In this document: piece after piece, positions 8,770 to 17,830 of the stretch
Layout: every line of letters begins with the position of its first letter
Position numbering within the stretch: position 1 is the first letter of the stretch
NCBI GenBank assembly: GCA_003574785.1
Contig: QORU01000013.1
Coordinates: 62,001-126,000, forward strand
Source: Taklimakanibacter deserti
Lineage (GTDB): Bacteria; Pseudomonadota; Alphaproteobacteria; Rhizobiales; Aestuariivirgaceae
Direction: 5' to 3'
Length of the DNA: 64,000 nucleotides
Program-made: the position numbers and the translations under genes
Notes under the pieces: generated by a model
The model's database searches: none
The model's input: the letters and a program-made list of their open reading frames with translations, nothing else
Told to the model about the DNA's origin: nothing

Positions 8770-9597
8770 ATGCTCGCCGCCCTCATCATCGTATTCCGGG
8801 AAGTCGTCGAGGCGGGCATCGTCGTCGGCATCGTGCTGGCGGCGACGCGCTCGGTCGGCGGCAGCCGGCTGTGGGCGGCGGCCGGCGTCATTGCCGGCGT
8901 GCTGGGGAGCTGTCTCGTCGCGATATTCGCCGGCGCCATTGCTTCGGCCTTCGAAGGCTTTGGCCAGGAATTGTTCAACGCATCTATCCTCGCTGTCGCC
9001 GTCGTCATGCTCATCGGACACAATATATGGATGGCGCGACATGGCCGTGAGCTGGCTGAGGACATTCGCGCCACCGGCGAGGCGATCGCCCGCGGCAGCA
9101 AGTCGCTCGTGGCGCTCGCGGTGGTGGTCGGCATCGCGGTGCTGCGCGAGGGATCCGAGATCGTGCTCTTCCTCTATGGCATCGCCATCACCGATGGCGG
9201 CTCGGGCGCATCGCTGATCCTCGGCGGCATCGGCGGCCTCGTCCTCGGCGCAGGTCTTTTCGCTCTTACCTATCTGGGGCTCATCAAAGTGCCGGCGCGC
9301 CATCTCTTCAGGGTCACGAGCCTGATGATCGCTTTCCTCGCCGCGGGCATGGCTGCCCAGGCCGTTCTCTTCCTGGAGCAGGCGGGCGTGATTGATATCC
9401 TGGGCGGAACGGTCTGGGACAGCTCGGGCCTGCTGTCCGAGACGAGCATCGTCGGACGCGTGCTGCATACGCTGATCGGCTACAGCGATCAGCCCACCGC
9501 CCTCCAGCTCGTCACTTATCTCGCAACGCTTCTCGTCATCTATGCCTTGACGCGCGGTTTTTCGGCGGCGGCGAAACCTCAGGCGGTTGGCAACTAA
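8770..9597 (+). CDS. FTR1 family iron permease (EfeU-like)
   Basis: A 275-residue inner-membrane protein with about seven hydrophobic segments, matching the FTR1/EfeU family length. Both family iron motifs of the form RExxE are present: FREVVE at residues 9-14 and LREGSE near residue 130. The family imports iron, usually after oxidation of Fe(II) by a partner protein. Its partner here is the cupredoxin-like protein just upstream. No EfeB-type peroxidase is next to it. The stop overlaps by a few bases the end of the convergent IclR gene. Confidence 0.9.
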   Translation: MLAALIIVFREVVEAGIVVGIVLAATRSVGGSRLWAAAGVIAGVLGSCLVAIFAGAIASAFEGFGQELFNASILAVAVVMLIGHNIWMARHGRELAEDIRATGEAIARGSKSLVALAVVVGIAVLREGSEIVLFLYGIAITDGGSGASLILGGIGGLVLGAGLFALTYLGLIKVPARHLFRVTSLMIAFLAAGMAAQAVLFLEQAGVIDILGGTVWDSSGLLSETSIVGRVLHTLIGYSDQPTALQLVTYLATLLVIYALTRGFSAAAKPQAVGN

Positions 9598-10406
9598 GCC
9601 ACGCCGCTTTTGCTGAATTTGAGCGGCGTCAGCCCAAGCTTTTCCGACAGCTCGCGGGCGGATTGGGTGAGGGCGGCGCGGTAGCGCTCATAATTGCGCG
9701 CCGCGTCCTCGCGTGGCGCGATCAGGCACAATGTTGCGACGCAGATCTCGCCTTCCTGATAGACGGGTGCGGCGAAGCAATGGGTGAAATTATCGGCGAG
9801 CGAGTCGAAGGAATAGAACCGTGCCGTCCGTGCCCGGGCGACATCGGCAAGGAATTTTTCAGGCGTCAGCCGCGATCCATTCGGCAGGGTGAAATCCTCG
9901 TCCGGGATGAAGGCCAGGATCTCTTCATCGCTCATATGCGAAACCAGAAGCCGTCCTGACGCCGTCCAGGTGATGGGAATGCGCTCGCCGACATCCGAGC
10001 TGATCCGGAACGGCCTCACCCCCTCGCGCATCATGGCGACGGTATATTTGTTGCCGTCCAGCATGCAGAGCTGCGAGGTCTCATGCGTCGCTTCGGCCAG
10101 ATGGTCGAGGAAGGCCTTGCATTCGCGCGTCAGGTCGAACTGCGTCTGATAGGCGAGGCCGAGGAAATAGAGCTTGCGTCCCAGAAAGACGCGGCCCTCC
10201 TTGTCGGCATATTCGACAATGCCGGCCTTGATCAGGAGATTGATGAGCTCATAGGTCGTGGATTTCGGCGCCTTGATACCGATCGCGATCTCGTTGGGTC
10301 GTGCCGGACGCCGCTTCCGGCGCAGATAGTCCAGGATTTCGACGGCGCGGTCGAGCCCGCGCATCCGTCGGCCCGTATAGAAATCCGTCACTGCATCAGC
10401 CGTCAT
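9594..10406 (-). CDS. IclR family transcriptional regulator
   Basis: A 270-residue IclR-type regulator. The N-terminal winged helix is at about residues 15-75 (RAVEILDYLRRKRRPARPNEIA...STTYELINLLIKAGIVEY), and the effector-binding domain is at about 90-260 (TWTASGRLLVSHMSDEEI). It is divergent from the ribose-type importer at 10528-15022. The 121-base gap carries an 11-base inverted repeat with the TTCC...GGAA form common to IclR operators, so it most likely controls that importer and itself. Effectors of this family are small organic acids or sugar derivatives; none can be named here. Confidence 0.92.
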   Translation of the reverse strand: MTADAVTDFYTGRRMRGLDRAVEILDYLRRKRRPARPNEIAIGIKAPKSTTYELINLLIKAGIVEYADKEGRVFLGRKLYFLGLAYQTQFDLTRECKAFLDHLAEATHETSQLCMLDGNKYTVAMMREGVRPFRISSDVGERIPITWTASGRLLVSHMSDEEILAFIPDEDFTLPNGSRLTPEKFLADVARARTARFYSFDSLADNFTHCFAAPVYQEGEICVATLCLIAPREDAARNYERYRAALTQSARELSEKLGLTPLKFSKSGVA

Positions 10407-10469
10407 CTCAATCCTCTTTTCGGGCCTTGGTCCTATTGCTCGCGCTTGGGAAGGAAGATAGCATTTGTC

Positions 10470-10505
10470 TTCCGCTATACCGATAGGAGTTCCAGTATAG
10501 CGGAA
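10470..10505. promoter_or_regulatory. IclR-type operator
   Basis: TTCCGCTATAC at 10470-10480 and GTATAGCGGAA at 10495-10505 form a perfect 11-base inverted repeat with a 14-base spacer. The right part also forms its own imperfect palindrome, TTCCAGTATAGCGGAA at 10490-10505. TTCC...GGAA palindromes of this kind are typical IclR sites. The element ends 22 bases before the start of the importer's binding-protein gene and just upstream of its GGGAGGAAG ribosome site, so binding would block or recruit transcription of that operon. Confidence 0.75.
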
Positions 10506-10527
10506 TCACACCCGGGAGGAAGAACAT

Positions 10528-11580
10528 ATGTCGAAGTCATCCGTGAAAGCCGTGGTCAGCGCCCTCTGCCTCGGCTTGTTCACTTGCGTCGGTTTCGTGG
10601 CGCAAGCCGATGCCGCTGCAAAATGCATCAAGGGCGATCGCAAGGCGCCCTTCACGCTGGGCTGGGCGAATATCTATTCGGTGCCGACCTGGATGAAGCA
10701 GACCGAAGGCACGATCTCGGCCGAGGTCGAGGAGCTGAAGAAGCAGGGCCTGGTCGACAAGCTCGTCATCACCGACGCGCAAGGCGACGCCAATGTGCAG
10801 ATTCAGCAGATCCAGTCGATGATCGACGCCGATGTCGATGCCATCCTGCTGATCGCGGGCTCGTCCACAGCACCGGCGCGCGTCATCGCCGATGCCTGCG
10901 CCAAGGGCATCGCCGTCATCAATTTCGACAGCCTGGTCGACACCGACGAGGTGACGGCCAAGATCAATACCGATTCGAACGCCTGGGGCGACACGGCCGC
11001 GAAATGGCTGATCGAGCAACTGGGCGGCAAGGGCAAGATCCTGGTCCTCAACGGCCCGGCCGGCATCTCGGTCAGCGATGACCGCCGCAAGGGCGCCAAT
11101 GCCGCGCTCGCCGCCAATCCCGGCATCGAGATCCTGGCCGAGACCAACACCGCTTACAATGTGGCGCCGGCGCAGGAAGCGGTGACAAGCCTGCTCTTCG
11201 CTCACCCTCAGATCGACGGCGTGCTGTCGCTGGGCGGTGCCTTGTCGGCGGGCGCCATCCTCGCCATGGACAAGCAAGGCCGCAGCATGGTGCCGATCAC
11301 CGGCGAGAATGCCCGTCAGTTCCTGGAACTGTGGAAGGAGAAGGATCTGAAATCCTGGGCGACGATGCAGCCGAACTGGCTCGGCGCCTTTGCCGCCTAT
11401 ACCGCGGTCCAGGCCTTGCAGGGCAAGGACGTGGCGCCCTTCGTCAAGGTGCCGCTGCCGATCATCGACAACAGCAACATCGACAGCTACCTGGCGCGGG
11501 CCAAGGACTTCCCGGCCGACGGCTATATCTACTCGCCCTATGATCAGAAGCTCTTCGACGAGTTGCTCGCCGCGAAGTGA
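10528..11580 (+). CDS. Periplasmic sugar-binding protein, ribose type
   Basis: A 350-residue periplasmic binding protein of the ribose/xylose type (Peripla_BP_4 fold). It has a Sec signal (AVVSALCLGLFTCVGFVAQADAA) and typical elements TLGWANIYSV, DAILLIAGSSTAPARV, and NFDSLVDTDEV near the hinge. GGGAGGAAG precedes the ATG. It is the first gene of a four-gene importer operon, with ATPase and two permeases, under an IclR operator. The sugar is not evident from sequence; the pentonate genes at 18.7-22.2 kb make a pentose possible. Confidence 0.9.
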   Translation: MSKSSVKAVVSALCLGLFTCVGFVAQADAAAKCIKGDRKAPFTLGWANIYSVPTWMKQTEGTISAEVEELKKQGLVDKLVITDAQGDANVQIQQIQSMIDADVDAILLIAGSSTAPARVIADACAKGIAVINFDSLVDTDEVTAKINTDSNAWGDTAAKWLIEQLGGKGKILVLNGPAGISVSDDRRKGANAALAANPGIEILAETNTAYNVAPAQEAVTSLLFAHPQIDGVLSLGGALSAGAILAMDKQGRSMVPITGENARQFLELWKEKDLKSWATMQPNWLGAFAAYTAVQALQGKDVAPFVKVPLPIIDNSNIDSYLARAKDFPADGYIYSPYDQKLFDELLAAK

Positions 11581-11598
11581 TCGATCATAAATTCGGGC

Positions 11599-13104
11599 AT
11601 GTCGCCTCAACCGATCATTGCGGCCCGGGGGGTCTCCAAGTCGTTCTTCGGCAATCCTGTGCTGCAGGACGTATCGATCGCCTTGGAGCCGGGTCGCATT
11701 CATGCCCTCCTGGGTGAGAACGGCGCCGGCAAGTCGACCTTGATCAACCTCCTGTCGGGAGCGCTCGCTCCCGACGGAGGAACCATCGAGATCGACAGTA
11801 AGGCGCATCACCGCCTGACGCCGCCCGAGGCCCGCCGCGCCGGCATCGCCGTGGTCCAGCAGGAGCTTTCGCTCACCAGCGACCTGTCGATCGCCGAGAA
11901 TATCGGCCTTGGCGCCTTTCCGCGCCGCTTCGGCCTGATCGACTACCGGGCGCTGGCCAGGCGCGCGGCCCAGGTCTGCGCGCTGGTCGGGCTCGAGGAA
12001 AATCTGGCGACGCCGGTCGGCGACCTGCCGCTCGGCCGCCGCCAGATGGTCGAGATCGCCAAGGCGCTGTTCCGCCAGCCGCGTGTGCTCGTCCTCGACG
12101 AGCCGACCTCGTCGCTCTCTGCCCATGAAGCGCAGGTCTTGCGATTGCTGCTGGAGAGGCTGCGCGATGAGGGCACCGCCATTCTCTATATATCCCATCG
12201 TCTCAATGAGGTGATGCGCCTCTGCGAGCATGTGACGGTGCTGAAAGACGGCCAGGTGACCGCCGACCGTTCGCTCAAAGGTGTCGATGCGGCGGGCCTG
12301 GTGCGATTGATGGTCGGGCGTGATCCGGGCGATCTCTTTCCGCAGTGGACGCCCAATGCGAACCGCGAGACCATCGTCTCCGTCTCGGGCTTTTCTTGCG
12401 GGTTGCTGCACGACATCGATCTCGAGATCCGCCGCGGCGAGGTTTTGGGCATTGGCGGGCTCGTTGGCCAGGGGCAAGAGGATCTGCTTCTCGGCCTCTA
12501 TGGCGCCTTGCCCGCCTCGGCGCGCAGCGCAAGCTTCAACGGCTCGTCGTCCATGCCGTCATCCGTGCCGAAGGCGAATGCCCTGGGCCTTGCCTATGTG
12601 CCGGCCGATCGCAAGCGCGAGGGGCTTCACCTCATTCACAGCATCGCCTGGAACATGATGTTGCCGGGCTTCGGCCGCACCCGCGCTTTGAGCGGGCGTG
12701 ACCGCGCAAGTGAACGCAAGCTCGCCGAAGCGCTGGCCGACCGTCTCAGCATCAAGGGCGATCTCACCCGGCAGGTCCAGGCGCTGTCGGGCGGCAACCA
12801 GCAGAAGGTGGCGCTCGCCAAATGGATGCCGAGCGATCCGCCGATCCTGCTGCTCAATGATCCGACCCGCGGCGTCGATGTCGAAACCAAGCGCGAGATC
12901 TATGTCCTGCTGCGCCGCTTCGCCGAAGCGGGCAAGGCCATCGTGCTGTCGAGCTCCGACACGCCGGAGCTCGTGCACCTGTGCGACCGGGTCGCGGTGA
13001 TGCGCGAAGGCGGCATCGCCGCCATGATCGAGCACAAGGCGTTGAGCGAGGAGGCGATCGTCGCCGCCGCGATGGGCGCCGAGACGGCGAGGGCTGCCGC
13101 ATGA
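11599..13104 (+). CDS. Sugar ABC importer ATPase, RbsA type
   Basis: A 501-residue double ATPase of the CUT2 (ribose/galactose) class. Half 1 has Walker A GENGAGKST, a weak signature LPLGRRQMVEIAKA and Walker B VLVLDEPTSSLS. Half 2 has a degenerate Walker A (GLVGQGQED), a good signature LSGGNQQKVALAKW and Walker B ILLLNDPTRGVD, in which Asp replaces the usual catalytic Glu. Uneven halves are normal for this class. It sits between the binding protein and two permeases; its stop overlaps the next start by four bases. Confidence 0.92.
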   Translation: MSPQPIIAARGVSKSFFGNPVLQDVSIALEPGRIHALLGENGAGKSTLINLLSGALAPDGGTIEIDSKAHHRLTPPEARRAGIAVVQQELSLTSDLSIAENIGLGAFPRRFGLIDYRALARRAAQVCALVGLEENLATPVGDLPLGRRQMVEIAKALFRQPRVLVLDEPTSSLSAHEAQVLRLLLERLRDEGTAILYISHRLNEVMRLCEHVTVLKDGQVTADRSLKGVDAAGLVRLMVGRDPGDLFPQWTPNANRETIVSVSGFSCGLLHDIDLEIRRGEVLGIGGLVGQGQEDLLLGLYGALPASARSASFNGSSSMPSSVPKANALGLAYVPADRKREGLHLIHSIAWNMMLPGFGRTRALSGRDRASERKLAEALADRLSIKGDLTRQVQALSGGNQQKVALAKWMPSDPPILLLNDPTRGVDVETKREIYVLLRRFAEAGKAIVLSSSDTPELVHLCDRVAVMREGGIAAMIEHKALSEEAIVAAAMGAETARAAA

Positions 13105-14051
13105 CCGACACGGTACTCTACTGGCCGGCGCAGCGCCGGCGCAATCGCGGCCTCTACGGCCTCTACGCCGTCGTTCTCGCCTTCCTGGCGCTCTATGCCT
13201 ATTTGTTCCCCGGCTTCTTGACCATCACCGGCATTTCCAAATTCGCCCAGAGCTGGCTGCCCTTGGCGCTCGTCTCGATGGCGCAGGCGATCCTCATGCT
13301 GACCGGCGGCATCAGCCTCGCCATCGGCGCGACCGTGAGCCTTGGTGCTGTGGTCGCGGCGACCACCATGACCGGGCCTTTGGGCGTTCCCGGCGGCATC
13401 GCCGCTGTCGCTGTCGCAGGGCTTGCCATTGGCGCCTTCTGCGGCGTGATCGCCATCCGCTTGCGCCTGCCGGCCATCATCGTGACGCTTGCCGCTTCCT
13501 TCATCATCGCAGGCAGCGCACTCCTCATCCTGCCGCGGCCGGGCGGCGCCATACCGGGCTGGTTCTCCGATCTCCTGGCCGGCAACACGCCGGCGGCCCT
13601 CATCCTGCTGGTGCTGACGGCGCTGTTGTGGAAGCTCTATCTCGCGACACCCTTGGGCCTCAGCCTCTATGCGGCGGGCGAGAATCCGGTCGGTGCCTAT
13701 CGCGCCGGCGTGCCGGTCGATGCGGCGCGCATCATGGCCTATGCGCTGAGCGGGCTTCTGTCGACGCTCGCCGGTCTCTTCATTGCCGCGCAGACGGGCT
13801 CCGGCGATCCGGTGATCGGCCAGGCCTTCACGCTCAATTCGATCGCCGCCGCGGTGCTGGGCGGCGTCGGCTTCCTCGGCGGCCGCGGCACCATGCGCGG
13901 CGCCATTGCCGGCAGCCTTTTGCTGAGCGTGATGATCAATGTCATGTTCTTCTTGGGCTTCTCGCCCGTGGCGCAATATGTCGCGCAAGGCCTCATCATC
14001 ATCGGCGCGGTGGCGCTGCCCGAGATCTCGCGCTGGCGGAGGGCGATATGA
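13101..14051 (+). CDS. Sugar ABC importer permease, RbsC type (first)
   Basis: A 316-residue membrane permease of the CUT2 class. The start is the ATG at 13101, overlapping the ATPase stop as ATGA; in-frame sequence further upstream is arginine-rich read-through of the ATPase gene. The conserved segment LMLTGGISLAIGATVSLGA and the late GGVGFLGGRGTMRGAIAGSL are seen. Its stop overlaps the start of the second permease by four bases. The two different permeases suggest a heterodimeric channel. Confidence 0.91.
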   Translation: MTDTVLYWPAQRRRNRGLYGLYAVVLAFLALYAYLFPGFLTITGISKFAQSWLPLALVSMAQAILMLTGGISLAIGATVSLGAVVAATTMTGPLGVPGGIAAVAVAGLAIGAFCGVIAIRLRLPAIIVTLAASFIIAGSALLILPRPGGAIPGWFSDLLAGNTPAALILLVLTALLWKLYLATPLGLSLYAAGENPVGAYRAGVPVDAARIMAYALSGLLSTLAGLFIAAQTGSGDPVIGQAFTLNSIAAAVLGGVGFLGGRGTMRGAIAGSLLLSVMINVMFFLGFSPVAQYVAQGLIIIGAVALPEISRWRRAI

Positions 14052-15022
14052 AGGACGTGAAGAGCACGCGCTTTCCCGCCTGGCGTCCGGCAGCGCTGCT
14101 GCGCAACCGGGCTTTCCTCACCTTTCTGATCGTGGCGCTGGTCTGGATCGTCGCTGGGATCGCCAAGCCCGGCTTCGGTTCCTACGGGCATTTGCGCTAT
14201 TTGCTCGAGCTCGCGGCGGTGATCGGCCTTGTCGCCATCGGCCAGACCTATGTCGTCATTGCCGGCGGCATCGATCTCTCGGTCGGCGCGATCGTGACGG
14301 TCAGCGCCGTCGGTGTGCCCTTGGTGGCGCTGTCGGGCGACGGCAGCGGCGCTCTCGCAGTCTTGTTCATTCTCGCCGCGGCGACGGGGATCGGCCTGCT
14401 CAACGGCCTCGGCGTCGCCTATCTGCGCATTCACCCGATGATCATGACGCTCGCCATGGCGACCTTCCTGCAAGGCGTGCTCATTCTCATCGCCGGCGGC
14501 ACCGCCATCTCGGCGCAGAATCCGCTGCTCGCATGGCTCGGCAATGCACGGGTGATCGGCATTCCGGCGGGCGTCATCCTGTGGGCGCTTGCTTCCGCCA
14601 TTGCGCTCTTTGTCCTTCATGCGACGCCTTTCGGCGCGCGGCTCTTTGCGCTGGGCGCCAATCCGGTGGCGAGTGCGCTGTCGGGCGTCAATGTCAGGAC
14701 CTCGACCATGGCGGTCTATGCGGTGAGCGGGCTCACCGCCGGGCTCGCCGGCGTCCTGGTGCTCGGCATGAACGGGCAGGGCTATGTCGGGATCGGCGAT
14801 CCTTATCTTCTCGCCTCGATCGCCGCCGTCGTCCTCGGCGGCACGTCGATCCTGGGCGGCTCGGGGACCTATGCCGGCACCATTCCGGGCGCCATCCTTC
14901 TCGTCACCATCACCGCCCTCATCACCGTCGTCAATGCATCGGCCGGCTGGCGCAGCATCCTCTTCGGCACTTTGATATTGCTGCTGCTTCTCTTGTCCGG
15001 CCGGGACTCGCAGCGCCGTTAA
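14048..15022 (+). CDS. Sugar ABC importer permease, RbsC type (second)
   Basis: A 324-residue CUT2 permease with the family signature VVIAGGIDLSVGAIVTVSA and GGTSILGGSGTYAGTIPGAI near the C-terminus. The start at 14048 overlaps the previous stop by four bases. It closes the importer operon and ends overlapping, tail to tail, with the minus-strand permease at 15019. No kinase or dehydrogenase belongs to this operon, so metabolism of the imported sugar must be encoded elsewhere, possibly by the pentonate set a few kb downstream. Confidence 0.91.
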   Translation: MKDVKSTRFPAWRPAALLRNRAFLTFLIVALVWIVAGIAKPGFGSYGHLRYLLELAAVIGLVAIGQTYVVIAGGIDLSVGAIVTVSAVGVPLVALSGDGSGALAVLFILAAATGIGLLNGLGVAYLRIHPMIMTLAMATFLQGVLILIAGGTAISAQNPLLAWLGNARVIGIPAGVILWALASAIALFVLHATPFGARLFALGANPVASALSGVNVRTSTMAVYAVSGLTAGLAGVLVLGMNGQGYVGIGDPYLLASIAAVVLGGTSILGGSGTYAGTIPGAILLVTITALITVVNASAGWRSILFGTLILLLLLLSGRDSQRR

Positions 15023-15819
15023 GCGCTGTCGATATTTTCCTTCGGCAGCAGATAGCGCACGGCGAGGACGCAGAGGAGCGTGGTGAACGCCAGGACGAGG
15101 GCCACCAGCGCGTTGATGTCGGGCGTGAAGCCGAGCCGCATCATCGCCCAGAGCCGGATCGGCAACGTATTGTCGGTCCCCGTCACCAGGATGGTGATCA
15201 TCGTCTCATCGAAAGAGAGCGCGAAGCAGAGGATGGCGGCGCCGATCAGGGCGCTCTTGAGATTGGGCAGCACGACATAAAAGAAGGTCTGCCAACTCGT
15301 GGCGCCGAGATCGTAGGATGCTTCGATTAGGGTCACGCTCAGCGATTGCAGGCGCACGACGATTGTCCGATAGGCGAGCGCCAGGACGAAGATCGTATGG
15401 CCGATGATCACGGTGAGGAGCGAGCGCGATATGTCGGCCTCGCGGAAGAAGATCAGAAGCGCCAGACCGATCATGATCGGCGGCATCAGGAAGGGAAGGA
15501 AGATCACGAACTGCATGACGTCGCGGCCGAGCGATGTGCCATTGCGGTAATGGACGGCGAACAGGATGCCGAGGATCACCGCCAGGAAGGTGGCCGAGAA
15601 GCCGACCAGCAACGTGTTGAGGAATGCCGTGATGATCCCTTCATTATGCATGAGGGCGGCATAGGCCGAGAGCGATGGTGCATTCCAGGCGACATCGCCA
15701 TGCGCCACATCGAAGAAGGACGATGCGATGGGGACGAAGAGCGGCCCATAGAGGAGCGTGAAGACCAGCACCGTCACCAGCGAGAGGCCGAGCGAGGCGA
15801 GGCGCGAGAGCTGCATCAT
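15019..15819 (-). CDS. ABC importer permease, PotC-like
   Basis: A 266-residue permease of the PotC type. The start is at 15819, the first of two adjacent ATG codons, overlapping the upstream permease stop by four bases; the much longer open frame is GC-driven. Its EAA loop reads IEASYDLGATSWQTFFYVVLP. It is the last gene of a three-gene operon (binding protein, PotB-like, PotC-like) that has no ATPase gene. Confidence 0.9.
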   Translation of the reverse strand: MMQLSRLASLGLSLVTVLVFTLLYGPLFVPIASSFFDVAHGDVAWNAPSLSAYAALMHNEGIITAFLNTLLVGFSATFLAVILGILFAVHYRNGTSLGRDVMQFVIFLPFLMPPIMIGLALLIFFREADISRSLLTVIIGHTIFVLALAYRTIVVRLQSLSVTLIEASYDLGATSWQTFFYVVLPNLKSALIGAAILCFALSFDETMITILVTGTDNTLPIRLWAMMRLGFTPDINALVALVLAFTTLLCVLAVRYLLPKENIDSA

Positions 15820-16670
15820 GACTGGCGCTCGAAGCGCCGGCCGAAGGCGATCACCGTGGTCATCACGATGGCGAGGATGACGGTGAGCGCAGCACCGAAG
15901 GGCCAGTTGAAGGCGGCGCCGAACTGGCTGTAGATGATACGGCCGAAAGTGAAGCCGTTGGGGCCGCCGACCATTTGCGGCGTGAGGAAATCGCCGATCG
16001 CCAGCACGAAGACGAAGCTTGCCGCCGCCATGACGCCGGGCAGGCTCAAGGGCAGGATGACGCGCCAGAAGGTCTGCCAGTTGGAGGCTCCCAGATCGAC
16101 CGACGCCTCGATGAGGTTCCGCGGGATGCGCTCGAGCGAGAGGAAAATGGGCAGGATGGCAAAGGGGATCAGAAGCACGGTCAGAGTCAGCAATACCGCC
16201 TTCAAGTTGAATACGAAGAAAGTCAGCGGCTGATCGATCAAGCCCGTCGAAACGAGGAACCGGTTGAGGAAGCCGTTGCCGCCGAGGATGCTGCGGATCG
16301 CATAGATCTTGATGATGTAGCTCATCAACAGCGGCACCAGCACCAGCATGAGCAGCACATATTTGCGCCGGCCCGACAAGGTGACGAGCCGGAAAGCGAC
16401 GGGATAGCCGATCACCACCGCGAGGAGGGCGACCGCAAAACACAGGAGGCAGGTCTGCCACAGCACCGGCATGAAGATGTTGTCAGTGAAGAAGCGGACG
16501 TAATTTCTGATTGTCGGCTCATGATGCAGCACGCCGCCCTCGACCCAAAAGAAGCTGTAGGTGAGGAAGCTCAAGAGCGGCACGACGATGAATATGAAGG
16601 GCAGGCCATAGGCGAGCGCCGTAATGAAGAGACGCCAGCCCTTCGCCTGCCGATCTCCGACGAACAACAT
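15816..16670 (-). CDS. ABC importer permease, PotB-like
   Basis: A 284-residue PotB-type permease. Its EAA loop is IEASVDLGASNWQTFWRVILP. The start at 16670 follows the binding-protein stop by 64 bases, a gap that carries a hairpin. With the PotC-like partner it forms the channel for the solute bound by the protein encoded at 16735-17769. No cognate ATPase is next to it, so it probably uses one encoded elsewhere, for example one of the PotA-like ATPases at 3090 or 35697. Confidence 0.9.
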   Translation of the reverse strand: MLFVGDRQAKGWRLFITALAYGLPFIFIVVPLLSFLTYSFFWVEGGVLHHEPTIRNYVRFFTDNIFMPVLWQTCLLCFAVALLAVVIGYPVAFRLVTLSGRRKYVLLMLVLVPLLMSYIIKIYAIRSILGGNGFLNRFLVSTGLIDQPLTFFVFNLKAVLLTLTVLLIPFAILPIFLSLERIPRNLIEASVDLGASNWQTFWRVILPLSLPGVMAAASFVFVLAIGDFLTPQMVGGPNGFTFGRIIYSQFGAAFNWPFGAALTVILAIVMTTVIAFGRRFERQS

Positions 16671-16696
16671 GCGCTACAACCATCCCTAAGCGTGCG

Positions 16697-16717
16697 GTCC
16701 GGCTTAGTTCGCCGGAC
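16697..16717 (-). promoter_or_regulatory. Intercistronic hairpin after binding-protein gene
   Basis: GTCCGGC and GCCGGAC form a perfect 7-base stem with a 7-base loop, lying 17 bases after the binding-protein stop and 26 bases before the permease start. No T-run follows. The position matches the longer stem at 5905-5934 in the other polyamine-type operon, so it may likewise favour the binding-protein message. Confidence 0.55.
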
Positions 16718-16734
16718 TGCCCGCGATCATCATA

Positions 16735-17769
16735 TCAGGGCTGCGCCTTGACTTCGTTCCAGAGGTCGGAGCGTTTGGTCGGATCCTCGACGAATTCGAG
16801 CCACACCAGCTTGTCGTCGGGGTTGGCGCTGCCGGTCTCGGCGACGGTGTTGCCGAAGCCGGTGCGCTGCGACAGCTGCTCGCCGATCTTTTTCTGCAGC
16901 AGGAAATTGACCCAGCTTTCCGCCAGATCCTTGTCCTGGACGCCGCTGGTCATGGCCCAGGTGTCGAGCCAGGCGAGAGCGCCTTCCTTCGGATTGACAT
17001 AGCCGATATCGGCGCCGGCATCCTTCATCGCCTTGACCTGCTGCTGACCGTAATTGGCCCAGATGAGCGCCACGTCATTGCTCTTGTAGAGCTGCAGCGC
17101 CTCGTCGGGCGTCGTGTAGAAGCTCAGCACATTGCGTTTGAGCTCGGCGAGCTTGCCCTTGATCTGATCCATCTGCTCCGCCGAAAGGTGGAACGGATCG
17201 GCGATGCCGAGCGTCAGAGCGGTGAAGGAGAAATTGTGCTCGCCATTGTCATAGGCGAGGATCTTGCCCTGATATTTCGGATCCCACAGGACCGTGAAGG
17301 AATCAGGCGGCGGGCTGACCTTGGCCTTGTCATAGATGAGGCCGATCGAGTCGAAGCAGAACGGGATGGCGTGCACCTTGCCGTCGCGCATGATGCCCTT
17401 GATCTTCGACAGATCCTGGAAGCGCGGCAGAACGTTCTTCTGGTTCGGCACCTTGTCGAGATCGTGCGGCGTGGTGAGGCCGCCATCGATATAGCGCTGG
17501 AGCTGCGCCGTATTGACGGCGAAGACGTCGAAATCCTTGCCTTCGCTGCCCTTGATCTTGGCCCAGATCTCGTCATCCGTGCCGATGAAGACGACCTTGG
17601 CGACGGCGCCCGTCTGGTCCTGGAATTCCTTGACCCAGTCGTCATCGGCATAGCCTTGCCAGGCCATCACCCTGAGCTCGCTTGCGGCCCGCGCCCATGT
17701 CGTGCGCAGAAGTGCCGGCGCGGCCACGCCCATCGCCAGCACCGCGCGGCGGTTCACTTTGATTGTCAT
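16735..17769 (-). CDS. Periplasmic solute-binding protein, PotD-like
   Basis: A binding protein of about 344 residues of the polyamine/opine type. I chose the ATG at 17769 because GGGAGGA lies 9 bases upstream. The signal contains NRRAVLAMGVAAPALLRTTWARA, close to a Tat pattern. The mature start ELRVMAWQGYADDDWVKEF is typical for PotD relatives. It heads an operon with two permeases and is divergent from a FadR-type regulator, with a 16-base palindrome in the gap. The ligand is unknown; association with pentonate genes across the gap could mean an organic acid rather than a polyamine. Confidence 0.88.
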   Translation of the reverse strand: MTIKVNRRAVLAMGVAAPALLRTTWARAASELRVMAWQGYADDDWVKEFQDQTGAVAKVVFIGTDDEIWAKIKGSEGKDFDVFAVNTAQLQRYIDGGLTTPHDLDKVPNQKNVLPRFQDLSKIKGIMRDGKVHAIPFCFDSIGLIYDKAKVSPPPDSFTVLWDPKYQGKILAYDNGEHNFSFTALTLGIADPFHLSAEQMDQIKGKLAELKRNVLSFYTTPDEALQLYKSNDVALIWANYGQQQVKAMKDAGADIGYVNPKEGALAWLDTWAMTSGVQDKDLAESWVNFLLQKKIGEQLSQRTGFGNTVAETGSANPDDKLVWLEFVEDPTKRSDLWNEVKAQP

Positions 17770-17830
17770 CGTGCAGTCCTCCCTGATTCTTTTGCGACGC
17801 GAAGAGCGTCGTTGACGGCCCATGATCGTC

